Assembly: GCF_036013975.1 (NCBI RefSeq)
Contig: NZ_CP107904.1
Location: 4,527,001 to 4,591,000, forward strand
DNA: 64,000 bases
Source of the DNA: Kitasatospora sp. NBC_00458
GTDB lineage: Bacteria; Actinomycetota; Actinomycetes; Streptomycetales; Streptomycetaceae
Reading direction: 5' to 3'
How positions within the stretch are numbered: position 1 is the first letter of the stretch; the number at the start of each line of letters is the position of its first letter. The notes under the pieces are model-generated. The model searched no databases. It saw only the letters and a list, made by a program, of their open reading frames with translations, and was not told where the DNA came from. Made by a program: the position numbers and the translations under genes. This document shows positions 26,481 through 35,146 of the stretch, piece by piece.

Positions 26481-27542
26481 TTGTCCGTTCCGCCCCAGAT
26501 GCCGTACGGCGCGCCGCCGCCCGCCGACGGTTCCAACCCGTACGCCGGCAACCCGTACGCGGGCCAGCCGGCCCCCCAGCCCGCCGCCCCGCCCCCGCCG
26601 CCCGGCTACGGCTACCCGGCCGCGCCGCCCCCGGCTCCGGCCCAGCCCGGCTACGGCTACCCGGCCCCCGCGGCCGCGCAGGGCCCGTACGCCGGACAGG
26701 CCTACGGGTACGCGCCGCAGGGCGGCCCGGTCTGCCGGTTCTGCGGCGGCTTCCCGGCCGTGGAGACCACCGTCCGGGGCCACCAGGGCATCATCATCGT
26801 GATGCGGTTCCTGAAGCAGCCGGGGCCGTTCTGCCGCACCTGCGGCACCGCGGTGGTCCGCGACATGTCCGCCCGCACCCTGGTCCAGGGCTGGTGGAGC
26901 TACCTGTCCGGGCTCTTCACGGTGATCACCCTGCTGCGGAACCTGGCCGCCCACAACAAGATCAAGGACCTGCCGCCGCCGGTGCCCGGCACCCACGGCC
27001 CGCAGCTCGACCCGGGCGTCCCGCTGACCAAGCGGCCGCACATGCTGATGCTGCTGCTGCCGGTCATCTCGATCGGCACGATGATCGCCCTGATCGCCAC
27101 GGGGGCCTTCCTCGGCAGCCGGCACGACCGCGACCCGTACCGACCGCTGGTGCTCCCCGAGCCGACCATCACCGTCCCGACGGTGCCGCCCCTCTCGCCG
27201 TCCTTCTCGCTGCCCCCGGCCATCCCGCTGTCCCCGACCCCGGTCCCGGCCCCCACCGTGACGATGCCGACGCCGACCAAGGAGGCCGGCGACATCGACT
27301 CGGCCAAGGCCGGCGACTGCCTGCGCAACGAGAACGGCACCTCGGCCACCCACGACTCCAACCCGCGGATCACCATGCTGCCGTGCACGGACCCGAAGGC
27401 CCAGTACAAGGTGCTCAAGAAGGTCTACGCCACCAGCGACGACGACAAGGCCTGCGAGAACGTCACCGGCGCGGAGAGCACCTACACCCGCGAGTCCACC
27501 ACCCCGGCGCTCAGCTTCGTCCTCTGCCTGAAGAAGCTCTGA
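26481..27542 (+). CDS. LppU/SCO3897-family membrane protein with CxxC zinc-ribbon-like domain
   Basis: 353-aa paralogue of the preceding gene with a TTG start and GGGGGA upstream. A Pro/Ala/Tyr/Gly-rich region (1-75) precedes a domain absent from its neighbour, with CRFCGG and, 27 residues later, CRTCGT, a likely zinc ribbon facing the cytosol. A membrane span (MLMLLLPVISIGTMIALIATGAF), a Pro/Thr/Ser-rich linker and the C-terminal AKAGDCLRNENG cysteine domain follow. The function is unknown. The 33-bp gap to the upstream gene suggests co-transcription. Confidence 0.82.
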   Translation: MSVPPQMPYGAPPPADGSNPYAGNPYAGQPAPQPAAPPPPPGYGYPAAPPPAPAQPGYGYPAPAAAQGPYAGQAYGYAPQGGPVCRFCGGFPAVETTVRGHQGIIIVMRFLKQPGPFCRTCGTAVVRDMSARTLVQGWWSYLSGLFTVITLLRNLAAHNKIKDLPPPVPGTHGPQLDPGVPLTKRPHMLMLLLPVISIGTMIALIATGAFLGSRHDRDPYRPLVLPEPTITVPTVPPLSPSFSLPPAIPLSPTPVPAPTVTMPTPTKEAGDIDSAKAGDCLRNENGTSATHDSNPRITMLPCTDPKAQYKVLKKVYATSDDDKACENVTGAESTYTRESTTPALSFVLCLKKL

Positions 27543-27594
27543 CGCCACCGGTCACCGGGGGTGCCCCGGTCCTCCGGAGCGTCCGCCGGGCGAT

Positions 27595-27631
27595 CGGCAG
27601 CGGCGCCGGCCCCCCGCCGGCGCCGCTGCCG
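27595..27631. terminator. Bidirectional terminator between LppU-like gene and cca
   Basis: Perfect 16-bp GC-rich stem with a 5-nt loop followed by TTT on the plus strand, between converging genes. Confidence 0.75.
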
Positions 27632-27676
27632 TTTCCTGCCGTCCCTTGCCGCCCCGCAGTCCCGGCCGGGCGCCCG

Positions 27677-29191
27677 CTACCGCGCGGCGCCCGGCTGGTC
27701 GTCCCACCAGGTGCGCAGCGCGGCGACCGCCTCGTCGTACTCCATCGGCCCGTGCTCCAGCCGGAGCTCCAGCATGTGCTTGTACGCCTTGCCGACCGCC
27801 GGACCGGGCTTCAGGCCCAGCAGCTCCATGATCTGGTTGCCGTCCAGCGCGGGGCGGACGGCGTCCAGCTCCTCGCGGGCCTTCAGCTCCTCGATCCGCG
27901 TCTCCAGACCGTCGTAGGTGCGGGAGAGCGCCGCCGCCTTCTTCCGGTTCCGGGTGGTGCAGTCGGAGCGGGTCAGCTTGTGCAGCCGCTCCAGCAGCGG
28001 ACCGGCGTCGGTGACGTAGCGGCGCACCGCCGAGTCGGTCCACTCGCCGCCGCCGTAGCCGTGGAACCGCAGGTGCAGCTCGACCAGGCGCGAGACGTCC
28101 TCGGTGAGCTCCTTCGAGTACTTCAGGTCGCGCATCCGCTTGCGGGTCATCTTGGCGCCCACCACCTCGTGGTGGTGGAAGGAGACCCGGCCGTCCGACT
28201 CGAAGCGGCGGGTGCGCGGCTTGCCGATGTCGTGCAGCAGCGCGGCCAGCCGCAGGGTGAGGTCCGGGCCGTCCTGCTCCAGGTCGACGGCCTGCTCCAG
28301 GACGGTCAGCGAGTGCTCGTAGACGTCCTTGTGCCGGTGGTGCTCGTCGCGCTCCAGCCGGAGCGCCGGAAGCTCGGGCAGCACGTGGTCGGCCAGCCCG
28401 GTGTCGACGAGCAGCCGCAGGCCCTTCACCGGGTTCGCGGCGAGCAGCAGCTTGTTCAGCTCGGCCTGGACCCGCTCGGCGGAGACGATGGTGATCCGCT
28501 CGGCCATCGCGGTCATCGCCGCGATCACCTCGGGGGCCGGCTCGAAGTCCAGCTGGGCGGCGAAGCGGGCGGCCCGCATCATCCGCAGCGGGTCGTCGGA
28601 GAAGGACTCCTCGGGGGTGGCCGGGGTGCGCAGCACCCGGGCCTCCAGGTCGTCCAGGCCGCGGTGCGGGTCGACGAAGCCGCGGCCGGGCAGGTCGACG
28701 GCCATCGCGTTGACCGTGAAGTCGCGGCGGACCAGGTCCTCCTCGATGGTGTCGCCGTAGGTCACCTCGGGCTTGCGGGAGGTGCGGTCGTACGCCTCGG
28801 AGCGGTACGTGGTGATCTCGATCAGGAAGGACCCCTCCGCGGTGTCCTTGCGCGCGCCGACCGTGCCGAAGGCGATGCCGACGTCCCAGACCGCGTCCGC
28901 CCAGCCCTTGACCAGCTTGAGGACCTGCTGCGGGCGGGCGTCGGTGGTGAAGTCGAGGTCGTTGCCGAGCCGGCCGAGCAGCGCGTCGCGCACCGAGCCG
29001 CCGACCAGCGCGAGCCGGTGACCGGCGGCCTGGAAACGGCGGGCGATCTCGTCGGCGACCGGGGACACCCGCAGCAGTTCCTGCAGACCGAGGGTCTGCG
29101 CCTCGCTCAGGCCGGGAACGGCCTGCACGGCGGTGCTGGAATGATGGGCGCCGGACTGGTGGGCAGTAGTGGGCTCATTGGCAGTGGACAC
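27677..29191 (-). CDS. cca: CCA tRNA nucleotidyltransferase
   Basis: 504-aa class II nucleotidyltransferase that adds or repairs tRNA 3' CCA ends. The palm domain has LVGGSVRDALLGRLGNDLDF (GGxVRD and the catalytic DLD) and RRDFTVNAMAVDL. ERdxxR-type residues occur near DDPLRMMRAARFAAQL. An HD domain follows (ALLHDIGKPRTRR). GTG at 29191 (STANEPTTAH) leaves a hydrophilic leader of about 35 residues before the palm. It is functionally relevant here because the tRNA-Ala gene in this window lacks an encoded CCA. Confidence 0.92.
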   Translation of the reverse strand: MSTANEPTTAHQSGAHHSSTAVQAVPGLSEAQTLGLQELLRVSPVADEIARRFQAAGHRLALVGGSVRDALLGRLGNDLDFTTDARPQQVLKLVKGWADAVWDVGIAFGTVGARKDTAEGSFLIEITTYRSEAYDRTSRKPEVTYGDTIEEDLVRRDFTVNAMAVDLPGRGFVDPHRGLDDLEARVLRTPATPEESFSDDPLRMMRAARFAAQLDFEPAPEVIAAMTAMAERITIVSAERVQAELNKLLLAANPVKGLRLLVDTGLADHVLPELPALRLERDEHHRHKDVYEHSLTVLEQAVDLEQDGPDLTLRLAALLHDIGKPRTRRFESDGRVSFHHHEVVGAKMTRKRMRDLKYSKELTEDVSRLVELHLRFHGYGGGEWTDSAVRRYVTDAGPLLERLHKLTRSDCTTRNRKKAAALSRTYDGLETRIEELKAREELDAVRPALDGNQIMELLGLKPGPAVGKAYKHMLELRLEHGPMEYDEAVAALRTWWDDQPGAAR

Positions 29192-29515
29192 GGCTCACAA
29201 GGGTACGTGGCCCGAAGGCCCCGCCGCCCGCGCGTTTCCGTCGCCTCACCCCATGGCCCGCAACACCGCACCCCTCGCCACATCGTTACCATGCCGGTGG
29301 AACGAGTCGCGGGCACCGGCAACGGGCCGCGGTGCGGCGTGCCGGCACGGCCGACCGGGCGACGGACGACCGCCATTTCTTCACGGCTGATCCTCATGGC
29401 TGACCCCTACGGCCGACGGGACAACCGCAGCAGCACGGCACGGCAAACGCACGGCACAGCAGGGCACGGCACGGCATCAAGCGGCGAGCGATCGAGAACG
29501 GCGAGGGCGGAGCAC
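29192..29515. other. Spacer between divergent cca and the repeat-led DUF6049 operon
   Basis: 324 bp. It should hold promoters for cca and for the envelope operon. I see no convincing hexamer pair and no small gene. From 29430 it contains several GCACGGCA-like words. Confidence 0.4.
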
Positions 29516-29596
29516 GTGAGCGAGCGAAGCGAGCGAGCCAGGAGTAGGGGCGCGTTTCGCGAAGCGACCGCCGAGCGCAGCGAGGTGGGCGCATGA
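29516..29596 (+). CDS. Mini-ORF 1 in the 77-bp repeat (possible leader peptide)
   Basis: 26-codon frame with a GTG start, GAGGGCGGAG upstream, and peptide VSERSERARSRGAF followed by REATAERSEVGA. Its TGA overlaps the next ATG as ATGA. Translation is not proven; the coupling geometry suggests it could feed ribosomes to the downstream frames. Confidence 0.4.
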   Translation: MSERSERARSRGAFREATAERSEVGA

Positions 29597-29669
29597 GCGA
29601 GCGAAGCGAGCGAGCCAGGGATAGGGGCGCGTTTCGCGAAGCGACCGCCGAGCGCAGCGAGGTGGGCGC
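29516..29669 (+). repeat. Two tandem copies of a 77-bp repeat with a third partial start
   Basis: Copies at 29516-29592 and 29593-29669 differ only at the first base and at AGGAGTAGG versus AGGGATAGG. The next 14 bases after the second copy begin a third one (TGAGCGAGCGAGCC) and are the start of the DUF6049 gene. Each copy contains GAGGTG followed by the next start codon, so the repeat carries its own ribosome-binding site and start. Internally it is built from GAGCGAAGCGAGCGA and GAGCGCAGCGAGG words and includes CGCGTTTCGCG, a mini-hairpin. Confidence 0.9.
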
Positions 29670-29673
29670 ATGA
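29593..29673 (+). CDS. Mini-ORF 2 in the 77-bp repeat (possible leader peptide)
   Basis: 26-codon frame nearly identical to mini-ORF 1 (one Ser to Asp change), beginning with ATG and ending in ATGA that overlaps the DUF6049 start. GAGGTG lies 6 nt upstream within copy 1. It may represent a copied gene start rather than a functional peptide. Confidence 0.4.
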   Translation: MSERSERARDRGAFREATAERSEVGA

Positions 29674-32192
29674 GCGAGCGAGCCACCGGAACGCGCGCGT
29701 CCCGTCTGGCGGCGGCGGCCAGGCGGCTGGCCGCCGCCGCCGGCGCCGCGCTGGTGATCGTCCCGGTGCTGCCCGGCATCCCGGCCGCGACCGCGGCCCC
29801 GGCCGGCGGCGCGCACCCGGCCACCGAGTCGACGGTCTCCGCCGACTACCCGGTGATGCTGACCATCGAGTCGGTGAACAAGCCGGTGGCCGTCCAGAAC
29901 GGCACCGTGACGATCGCCGGCCACGTCACCAACAGCGGTAAGTCGGTGCTCAAGTCGGCCCACGCCGCCGTCCGCAAGCCCTGGTCGAACAAGCCGCTGA
30001 CCGTCCGCAACGACCTCGACGTGGTGGCCGCCCGGACCGGACCGGTCGGCGCGGACGGCATCTCCCTGGACAGTCCGCAGTACGCGCTGAACGAGCTCGG
30101 CCCGGGTCAGAGCCAGCCGTACACGCTGAGCGTCGCGGTGGCCGACCTGCAGTTCACCACCGAGGGCGTGTACGAGCTCGCGGTGGACGTCTGGGGCTCG
30201 ACCGCCGACAACCAGCGCGACCGCCCGCTGGGCATCGCCCGGACCTTCCTGCCGTACGTCCCGGGGGCCTCCGAGGCCCAGCCGTCGAAGGTCACCACCC
30301 TGTGGCCGCTGGTGCACGCGCCGGTGCTGGCCGCGCAGACGTACTCCGAGAACGACCAGACCGTCCCGGTGCTGCGGGACGACAGCCTGGCCACCGAGTT
30401 CGCCCCGGGCGGGCGGCTGCACGCCATGGTGGAGACCGGTGCCACGCTCCCGGGGCTGACCTGGGTGGTGGACCCGGACCTGTTGGACACGGCGTTCGCG
30501 ATGACCCGCCCCTACAAGGTCCAGAAGCCCGGGACGGCCGGCAACGCGGCCAAGGACGACAACACCGTCAACGGCACCGGCACCGCCGCGGCCACGGCCT
30601 GGCTGGAGAAGCTGCGGGCCGCCGTCGCCAAGCCCGGCAGCCAGGTGGTGGCGCTGCCGTACGCCGACCCGGACATCGCCTCGATCGCCCACAACGCCCC
30701 GGAGCTGGACGGCATCGACACGGCGCTCGGCAAGGCGGCCACGGCCGGCCGGCTGACCGTCGAGGGCAGGCTCTCGGTCGACACCCGCTCGGACGTCGCC
30801 TGGCCGTACCAGGGCTACCTGGACCAGCGGATCGCCTCCGTCACCCAGCAGACCGGTGCCAACCTGGTGCTGGTGAACGGCGCGAGCATGCCCGAGTCCG
30901 ACGCCCTGAAGTACACGCCGTCGGCCGCCCGTCCGCTCGGCAACGGGCAGACCGCGCTGGTCGCCGACGAGGAGATCTCGGCGCTGTTCGAGAAGGACCT
31001 GGTCACCCCGCAGGCCCAGACCCAGGCGACCCAGCGGTTCCTCTCCGAGACCTTCGTGATCTCCCGGCAGGAGCCGCAGCACCCGCGGGGCCTCCTGGTG
31101 ATGCCGCCGCGGGAGATGACCGCGACGACCGCCAAGGTGCTGGCCGACGCGCTCCTGGCGGCCCACGAGGGCAAGTGGGTGGAGCCGGTCAAGCTGGACG
31201 TGCTGGCCCAGCTCCCGCCGGACCCGAAGGCCAACACGAACGTCCCGGCCGCCTCCGACTACCCGGGCCGGACGCGCGACTCGGAGCTGCCCGCCGTCGA
31301 CCTGACCGCCACCACCCGGATCCAGACGGACCTGGACACGCTGATGCGGGTGCTGACCCTGCCGCAGCGGGTGCGCGGGCCGTTCAGCGCGGCCATGGTC
31401 CGCTCGCTGTCGACCGAGTGGCGCTCGCAGGCCCCGGCCGGCAGCGTCTACCGGGACGGCGTGGCCGGCTACCTCAAGGAGCTGACCGCCGCCGTGAAGG
31501 TGCCGCCGAAGCGGGTCATCACCTTCGCCGGGGACACCGGCGTGCTGCAGGTCAGCGTCCGCAACGACCTGACCCAGACGGTCACCAACCTCAAGCTGGT
31601 GCTGGTCCCGGCCCAGCCCAACCGGCTCCGGGTCGAGGTGCCCGCCGAGGAGCTGGTGCTGCCGGCCTCGCAGAGCGTCACCCTGCGGTTCCCGGCCGAG
31701 GCGCACAACAACGGGCCGGTCAGCATGACCGCCCAGCTGTTCACCACCGGACCGAACCCGCAGCCGTACGGCGAGCCGGTGCGGTTCACCGTCGAGGTCA
31801 CCTCGGTGACCAACGGCGTGCTGTACGTCTTCGGCGGCGGCCTGGTGCTGCTCCTGCTGGCCGCGCTGCGGTTCGTCCGCCAGCGCAAGCGCCGGACGCC
31901 GGGCGACGGCGACGAGCCGGTCGGGGACGCCCCGCTCGCCCCCGCCCCGGCGGACGGCGCCCCGGAGGCGGACCGCACGGGGGCGGACGGCGCGGAGGAC
32001 GGCGCGGAGGACGGCGCGGAGGACGGCGCGGAGGACGGCTCCGGCCCCGCAGCCCCCTCGGAACGCCCGACCCGGTCGGACCGCCCGGAACACCGGGAGC
32101 AGCCGGAACGCGGAGGAGCGGTGCAGACACCGCGCGGCAGCACCGCAGATGGCCGGGATCAGGCCACCAGTGATGAGAAGGTTGGTCCTTGA
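29670..32192 (+). CDS. DUF6049 family secreted/membrane protein
   Basis: 840-aa protein with an N-terminal signal peptide (ASRLAAAARRLAAAAGAALVIVPVLPG, cleaved near ATAAPAGG), a long extracytoplasmic region, one C-terminal span (VLYVFGGGLVLLLLAALRF) with RQRKRR after it, and an acidic cytosolic tail. The start codon forms the beginning of a third copy of the upstream 77-bp repeat. A homologue lies beside murJ in mycobacteria as well, which suggests an envelope role, but no activity is established. The tail includes four exact 12-bp repeats (31989-32036) encoding GAED units. Confidence 0.85.
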   Translation: MSERATGTRASRLAAAARRLAAAAGAALVIVPVLPGIPAATAAPAGGAHPATESTVSADYPVMLTIESVNKPVAVQNGTVTIAGHVTNSGKSVLKSAHAAVRKPWSNKPLTVRNDLDVVAARTGPVGADGISLDSPQYALNELGPGQSQPYTLSVAVADLQFTTEGVYELAVDVWGSTADNQRDRPLGIARTFLPYVPGASEAQPSKVTTLWPLVHAPVLAAQTYSENDQTVPVLRDDSLATEFAPGGRLHAMVETGATLPGLTWVVDPDLLDTAFAMTRPYKVQKPGTAGNAAKDDNTVNGTGTAAATAWLEKLRAAVAKPGSQVVALPYADPDIASIAHNAPELDGIDTALGKAATAGRLTVEGRLSVDTRSDVAWPYQGYLDQRIASVTQQTGANLVLVNGASMPESDALKYTPSAARPLGNGQTALVADEEISALFEKDLVTPQAQTQATQRFLSETFVISRQEPQHPRGLLVMPPREMTATTAKVLADALLAAHEGKWVEPVKLDVLAQLPPDPKANTNVPAASDYPGRTRDSELPAVDLTATTRIQTDLDTLMRVLTLPQRVRGPFSAAMVRSLSTEWRSQAPAGSVYRDGVAGYLKELTAAVKVPPKRVITFAGDTGVLQVSVRNDLTQTVTNLKLVLVPAQPNRLRVEVPAEELVLPASQSVTLRFPAEAHNNGPVSMTAQLFTTGPNPQPYGEPVRFTVEVTSVTNGVLYVFGGGLVLLLLAALRFVRQRKRRTPGDGDEPVGDAPLAPAPADGAPEADRTGADGAEDGAEDGAEDGAEDGSGPAAPSERPTRSDRPEHREQPERGGAVQTPRGSTADGRDQATSDEKVGP
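31989..32036 (+). repeat. Four tandem 12-bp repeats inside the DUF6049 gene
   Basis: GGCGCGGAGGAC repeated four times exactly, encoding four GAED units in the cytosolic tail. It is likely to vary in copy number without breaking the frame. Confidence 0.9.
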
Positions 32193-32249
32193 CACCGCCG
32201 ATACCGCCCGACTCCGGGACGGCCTCCCCCACGAGAGCGAAGAGGTGAC

Positions 32250-34835
32250 ATGACCGGGCGCAGCGATGAGCGGCCTCCGGGCCGCGGAGAGGGCCGTCCG
32301 GGCGCCGAGTCGCCGTCCGGCGACTGGTACGTGGCCGACACCTACGCGCAGGACCCGTACGCGGCCGACGCCTACCAGGACCGGCCCGGTGATCAGGACC
32401 CGTACGGCCTGCGGGCCGCCCGGCCCGCCGCGCCGCAGCAGCCGGCCGCGGCGTACGACGTGCCGCCGCAGCTGCCGCCGCAGGGCGGCGACTACCCGAC
32501 GCCGGTGCCGCCGGCCCCGTTCACCCCTCCCGTGCCGCCGGTGCAGCCCGGCTGGGACACCCCGGCCCGGGCGGGCTGGCAGGAGGGCCCGCAGGCCTGG
32601 GAGCAGCCCGCACCGGCCGCCCCCGCCGCCCCCGCCGCGCCCGCCCCGGGTGCGCCCGCTCCGGGCGCGTGGGACGGCCGGCAGCAGTGGCAGCCGGGCC
32701 CTGCGCACTCGTCCTGGGACTCCGAGTCCACCGAGTACGTCGGGGTGGACGCGCTGTTCGGCGGCGGCCAGGTGACCGCGGAGGCCCCCAGGCCGCCCGC
32801 CCAGCAGTCCCCGGCCCACCCGCAGCCCCCGCAGCCGCCGGCCCGGCAGGCGGCCGCACAGCCGCCCGCCGCGCCCGGTCCGTTCGCCCCGCCCGCGCCG
32901 TTCCCCCCGGCCGGCGCGTACCCGGGGCAGGCTCCGCAGGCACCGTACGGCCCCGGCCCCGGCCAGGGTCACGGCCAGGGTCACGGACACGGCCGCGGTC
33001 ACGGGAACGGCCCGGACGGGCCGCGCCCCTTCGTGCCGCCGATCGAGTTCGACCCGCCGCTCTCCGAGGAGGAGGCCACCATGCAGGTGGCGGCGGTGCA
33101 GCTGCCGCCCGCGGTGGAGCCCCTGGCGGACATCGTCGCCGAGGAGCGGGCCGGCACCGCGCCGCCCGCCCCGGCACCCGCGGCCGGCGGCGGCAAGGTC
33201 GCCTCGCTGCTGAACTCCAGCGCGATCATGGCGGCCGGCACCCTGGTCTCCCGCGGCACCGGCTTCGTCCGCACCATGGTGATCACGGCGGCGATCGGCG
33301 TCGGCGTGATGGGTGACTCCTACAACGCCGCGTACACCCTGCCGACCCTGCTCTACATCCTGATCGGCGGCGGCGCGCTGAACGCGGTCTTCGTGCCGCA
33401 GCTGGTCCGCAGCATGAAGAACGACGCGGACGGCGGCACCGCCTACGCCAGCCGGCTGCTCACCCTGGTGATGGTCGGGCTCGGCGCGGTGGTCCTGCTG
33501 GCCGTGGCCGGCGCACCGCTGCTGGTCCAGGTCATCTCGCACCCGATGATGGCCAACCCGGCCCGCGCCGACACCACCGTGGCGATGGCCCGGTACTGCC
33601 TGCCGACCATCTTCTTCATGGGCATCCACGTGGTGATGGGCCAGATCCTCAACGCCCGCGGCCGGTTCGGCGCGATGATGTGGACACCGGTCCTCAACAA
33701 CGTCGTGGTGATCTTCACCTTCGGTGCCTACATCTGGGTCTACGGCGGGTTCGGCACCACCCACGTCACCCCGGAGACGATCAGCCCCGAGGGCGTCCGG
33801 CTGCTCGGCATCGGCACCCTGGTCGGCCTGGTCGTCCAGGCGCTGGCGATGATCCCGTACCTGCGGGCGGCGGACTTCCGCTTCCGGCCGCGCTTCGACT
33901 GGCGCGGTCACGGCCTCGGCAAGGCGGCCCGGCTGGCCAAGTGGACGTTCTTCTTCGTCCTCGCCAACCAGGCCGGCTACCTGGTCATCACCCAGCTGGC
34001 CACCGCCGCCGGAAGCGCCGCGGAGAAGGGCGGCCACAACGGCGTCGGCCTCTCCGCGTTCTCCAACGCCCTGCTGATCTGGCAGCTCCCGCAGGCCGTC
34101 ATCACCGTCTCGATCATGAGCGCGGTCCTCCCCCGGCTCTCCCGGGCGGCCGCCGACGAGGACGCCGGCGCCGTCCGCGACGACATCTCGTACGGGCTCC
34201 GCACCACGGCGGTGGCGGTCGTCCCCGGCGCCTTCCTCTTCCTCGCGCTGGGCCCGGCGATCGGCCGGGCGATCTACGCGGTGGGCGGCGGCGAGGCGGC
34301 GCTGGACAGCGCGACCAACGTCGGCCTGATGCTCTCCGCCTTCGCCCTCGGCCTGATCCCGTACTCGGCGCAGTACGTGATGCTGCGCGGCTTCTACGCC
34401 TACGAGGACACCCGCACGCCGTTCTCCAACACCGTCTGGGTGGCGGTCTGCCAGGCCGGCTTCTCGCTGGTCTGCTGGTTCGCCCTGCCCTCCGAATGGA
34501 CGGTGGTCGGCATGGCGTTCGGCTACGGCCTCGCCTACGCCATCGGGGTGATGGTGGCGGTGCCCAAGTTGAAGAGGAAGATCGGCGGCCTGGACACCAA
34601 GCGGATCAGCCGGACGTACAGCCGCCTGACCGCGGCCTGTGTTCCGGGCGCCCTGGTCGGCATCGGGGTCAGTCTGGCGGTCCAGCAGGTGCTCGACGGC
34701 TGGGCTGGCAGTATTCTCACCGTCGTCCTGGCCGGCGGCCTCCAGCTGGCCGTCTTCGTGCTGATCGCGAAGCGGCTGCGGATCGAGGAGCTGAACGCCA
34801 TGCTGGGCATGGTGCGCGGCCGGCTCGGCCGCTGA
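32250..34835 (+). CDS. murJ: Lipid II flippase MurJ
   Basis: 861-aa MviN/MurJ. About 310 N-terminal residues are a cytosolic Pro/Ala/Gln-rich region with a GHGQGHGHGRGHGNG stretch. Fourteen expected spans begin at SLLNSSAIMAAGTLVSRGTGFVRT. MurJ moves lipid II across the membrane for wall synthesis; the MOP-fold signature is seen in NAAYTLPTLLYILIGGGALNAVFVPQL (two parts). AGAGGTGAC precedes the ATG. It lies 57 bp after the DUF6049 gene and is followed by a giant hairpin and the pseudokinase gene. Confidence 0.93.
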   Translation: MTGRSDERPPGRGEGRPGAESPSGDWYVADTYAQDPYAADAYQDRPGDQDPYGLRAARPAAPQQPAAAYDVPPQLPPQGGDYPTPVPPAPFTPPVPPVQPGWDTPARAGWQEGPQAWEQPAPAAPAAPAAPAPGAPAPGAWDGRQQWQPGPAHSSWDSESTEYVGVDALFGGGQVTAEAPRPPAQQSPAHPQPPQPPARQAAAQPPAAPGPFAPPAPFPPAGAYPGQAPQAPYGPGPGQGHGQGHGHGRGHGNGPDGPRPFVPPIEFDPPLSEEEATMQVAAVQLPPAVEPLADIVAEERAGTAPPAPAPAAGGGKVASLLNSSAIMAAGTLVSRGTGFVRTMVITAAIGVGVMGDSYNAAYTLPTLLYILIGGGALNAVFVPQLVRSMKNDADGGTAYASRLLTLVMVGLGAVVLLAVAGAPLLVQVISHPMMANPARADTTVAMARYCLPTIFFMGIHVVMGQILNARGRFGAMMWTPVLNNVVVIFTFGAYIWVYGGFGTTHVTPETISPEGVRLLGIGTLVGLVVQALAMIPYLRAADFRFRPRFDWRGHGLGKAARLAKWTFFFVLANQAGYLVITQLATAAGSAAEKGGHNGVGLSAFSNALLIWQLPQAVITVSIMSAVLPRLSRAAADEDAGAVRDDISYGLRTTAVAVVPGAFLFLALGPAIGRAIYAVGGGEAALDSATNVGLMLSAFALGLIPYSAQYVMLRGFYAYEDTRTPFSNTVWVAVCQAGFSLVCWFALPSEWTVVGMAFGYGLAYAIGVMVAVPKLKRKIGGLDTKRISRTYSRLTAACVPGALVGIGVSLAVQQVLDGWAGSILTVVLAGGLQLAVFVLIAKRLRIEELNAMLGMVRGRLGR

Positions 34836-34920
34836 CCAGCCGTACCGACCGGCCGCTCCGGGCGGCGCCCTGACCGGGCGTCAACCGGACGGTCCGGATC
34901 CTCCCGCCCCTCGGGGCGGG

Positions 34921-34976
34921 CGTCGGGCCGCTCTGCCGGCCCCGGGGCGTCCCGGGGCCGGCAGAGCGGCCCGACG
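34921..34976 (+). terminator. 26-bp perfect hairpin after murJ
   Basis: Left arm 34921-34946 and right arm 34951-34976 pair perfectly over 26 bp around the loop GCGT. It is the longest perfect stem in the window. It probably terminates or attenuates murJ transcription before the pseudokinase gene. The 311-bp spacer otherwise holds no gene. Confidence 0.8.
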
Positions 34977-35146
34977 CCGGATCTGCACCACATCTCTCCA
35001 CCATCGCGCAACCGCGCGGACCTTTCAGCGGTCGTACCCGGTGGAGAAGAGTGGGCACAATTGTCCTGGCGCACCGCGACCTCTGGCCGCGGGCGCCAAC
35101 GACTCTCTCTCAGGCCCGGGGCGACACAAGGGGAGGCAGGACCACG

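Noticed and set aside
29516-29669. Possible CRISPR-like array
   Set aside because: Only two contiguous units without spacers, and no cas genes in the window.
29394-34037. 1547-codon open frame on the minus strand opposite DUF6049 and murJ
   Set aside because: No recognisable domain; it mirrors the reversed codons of supported plus-strand genes.
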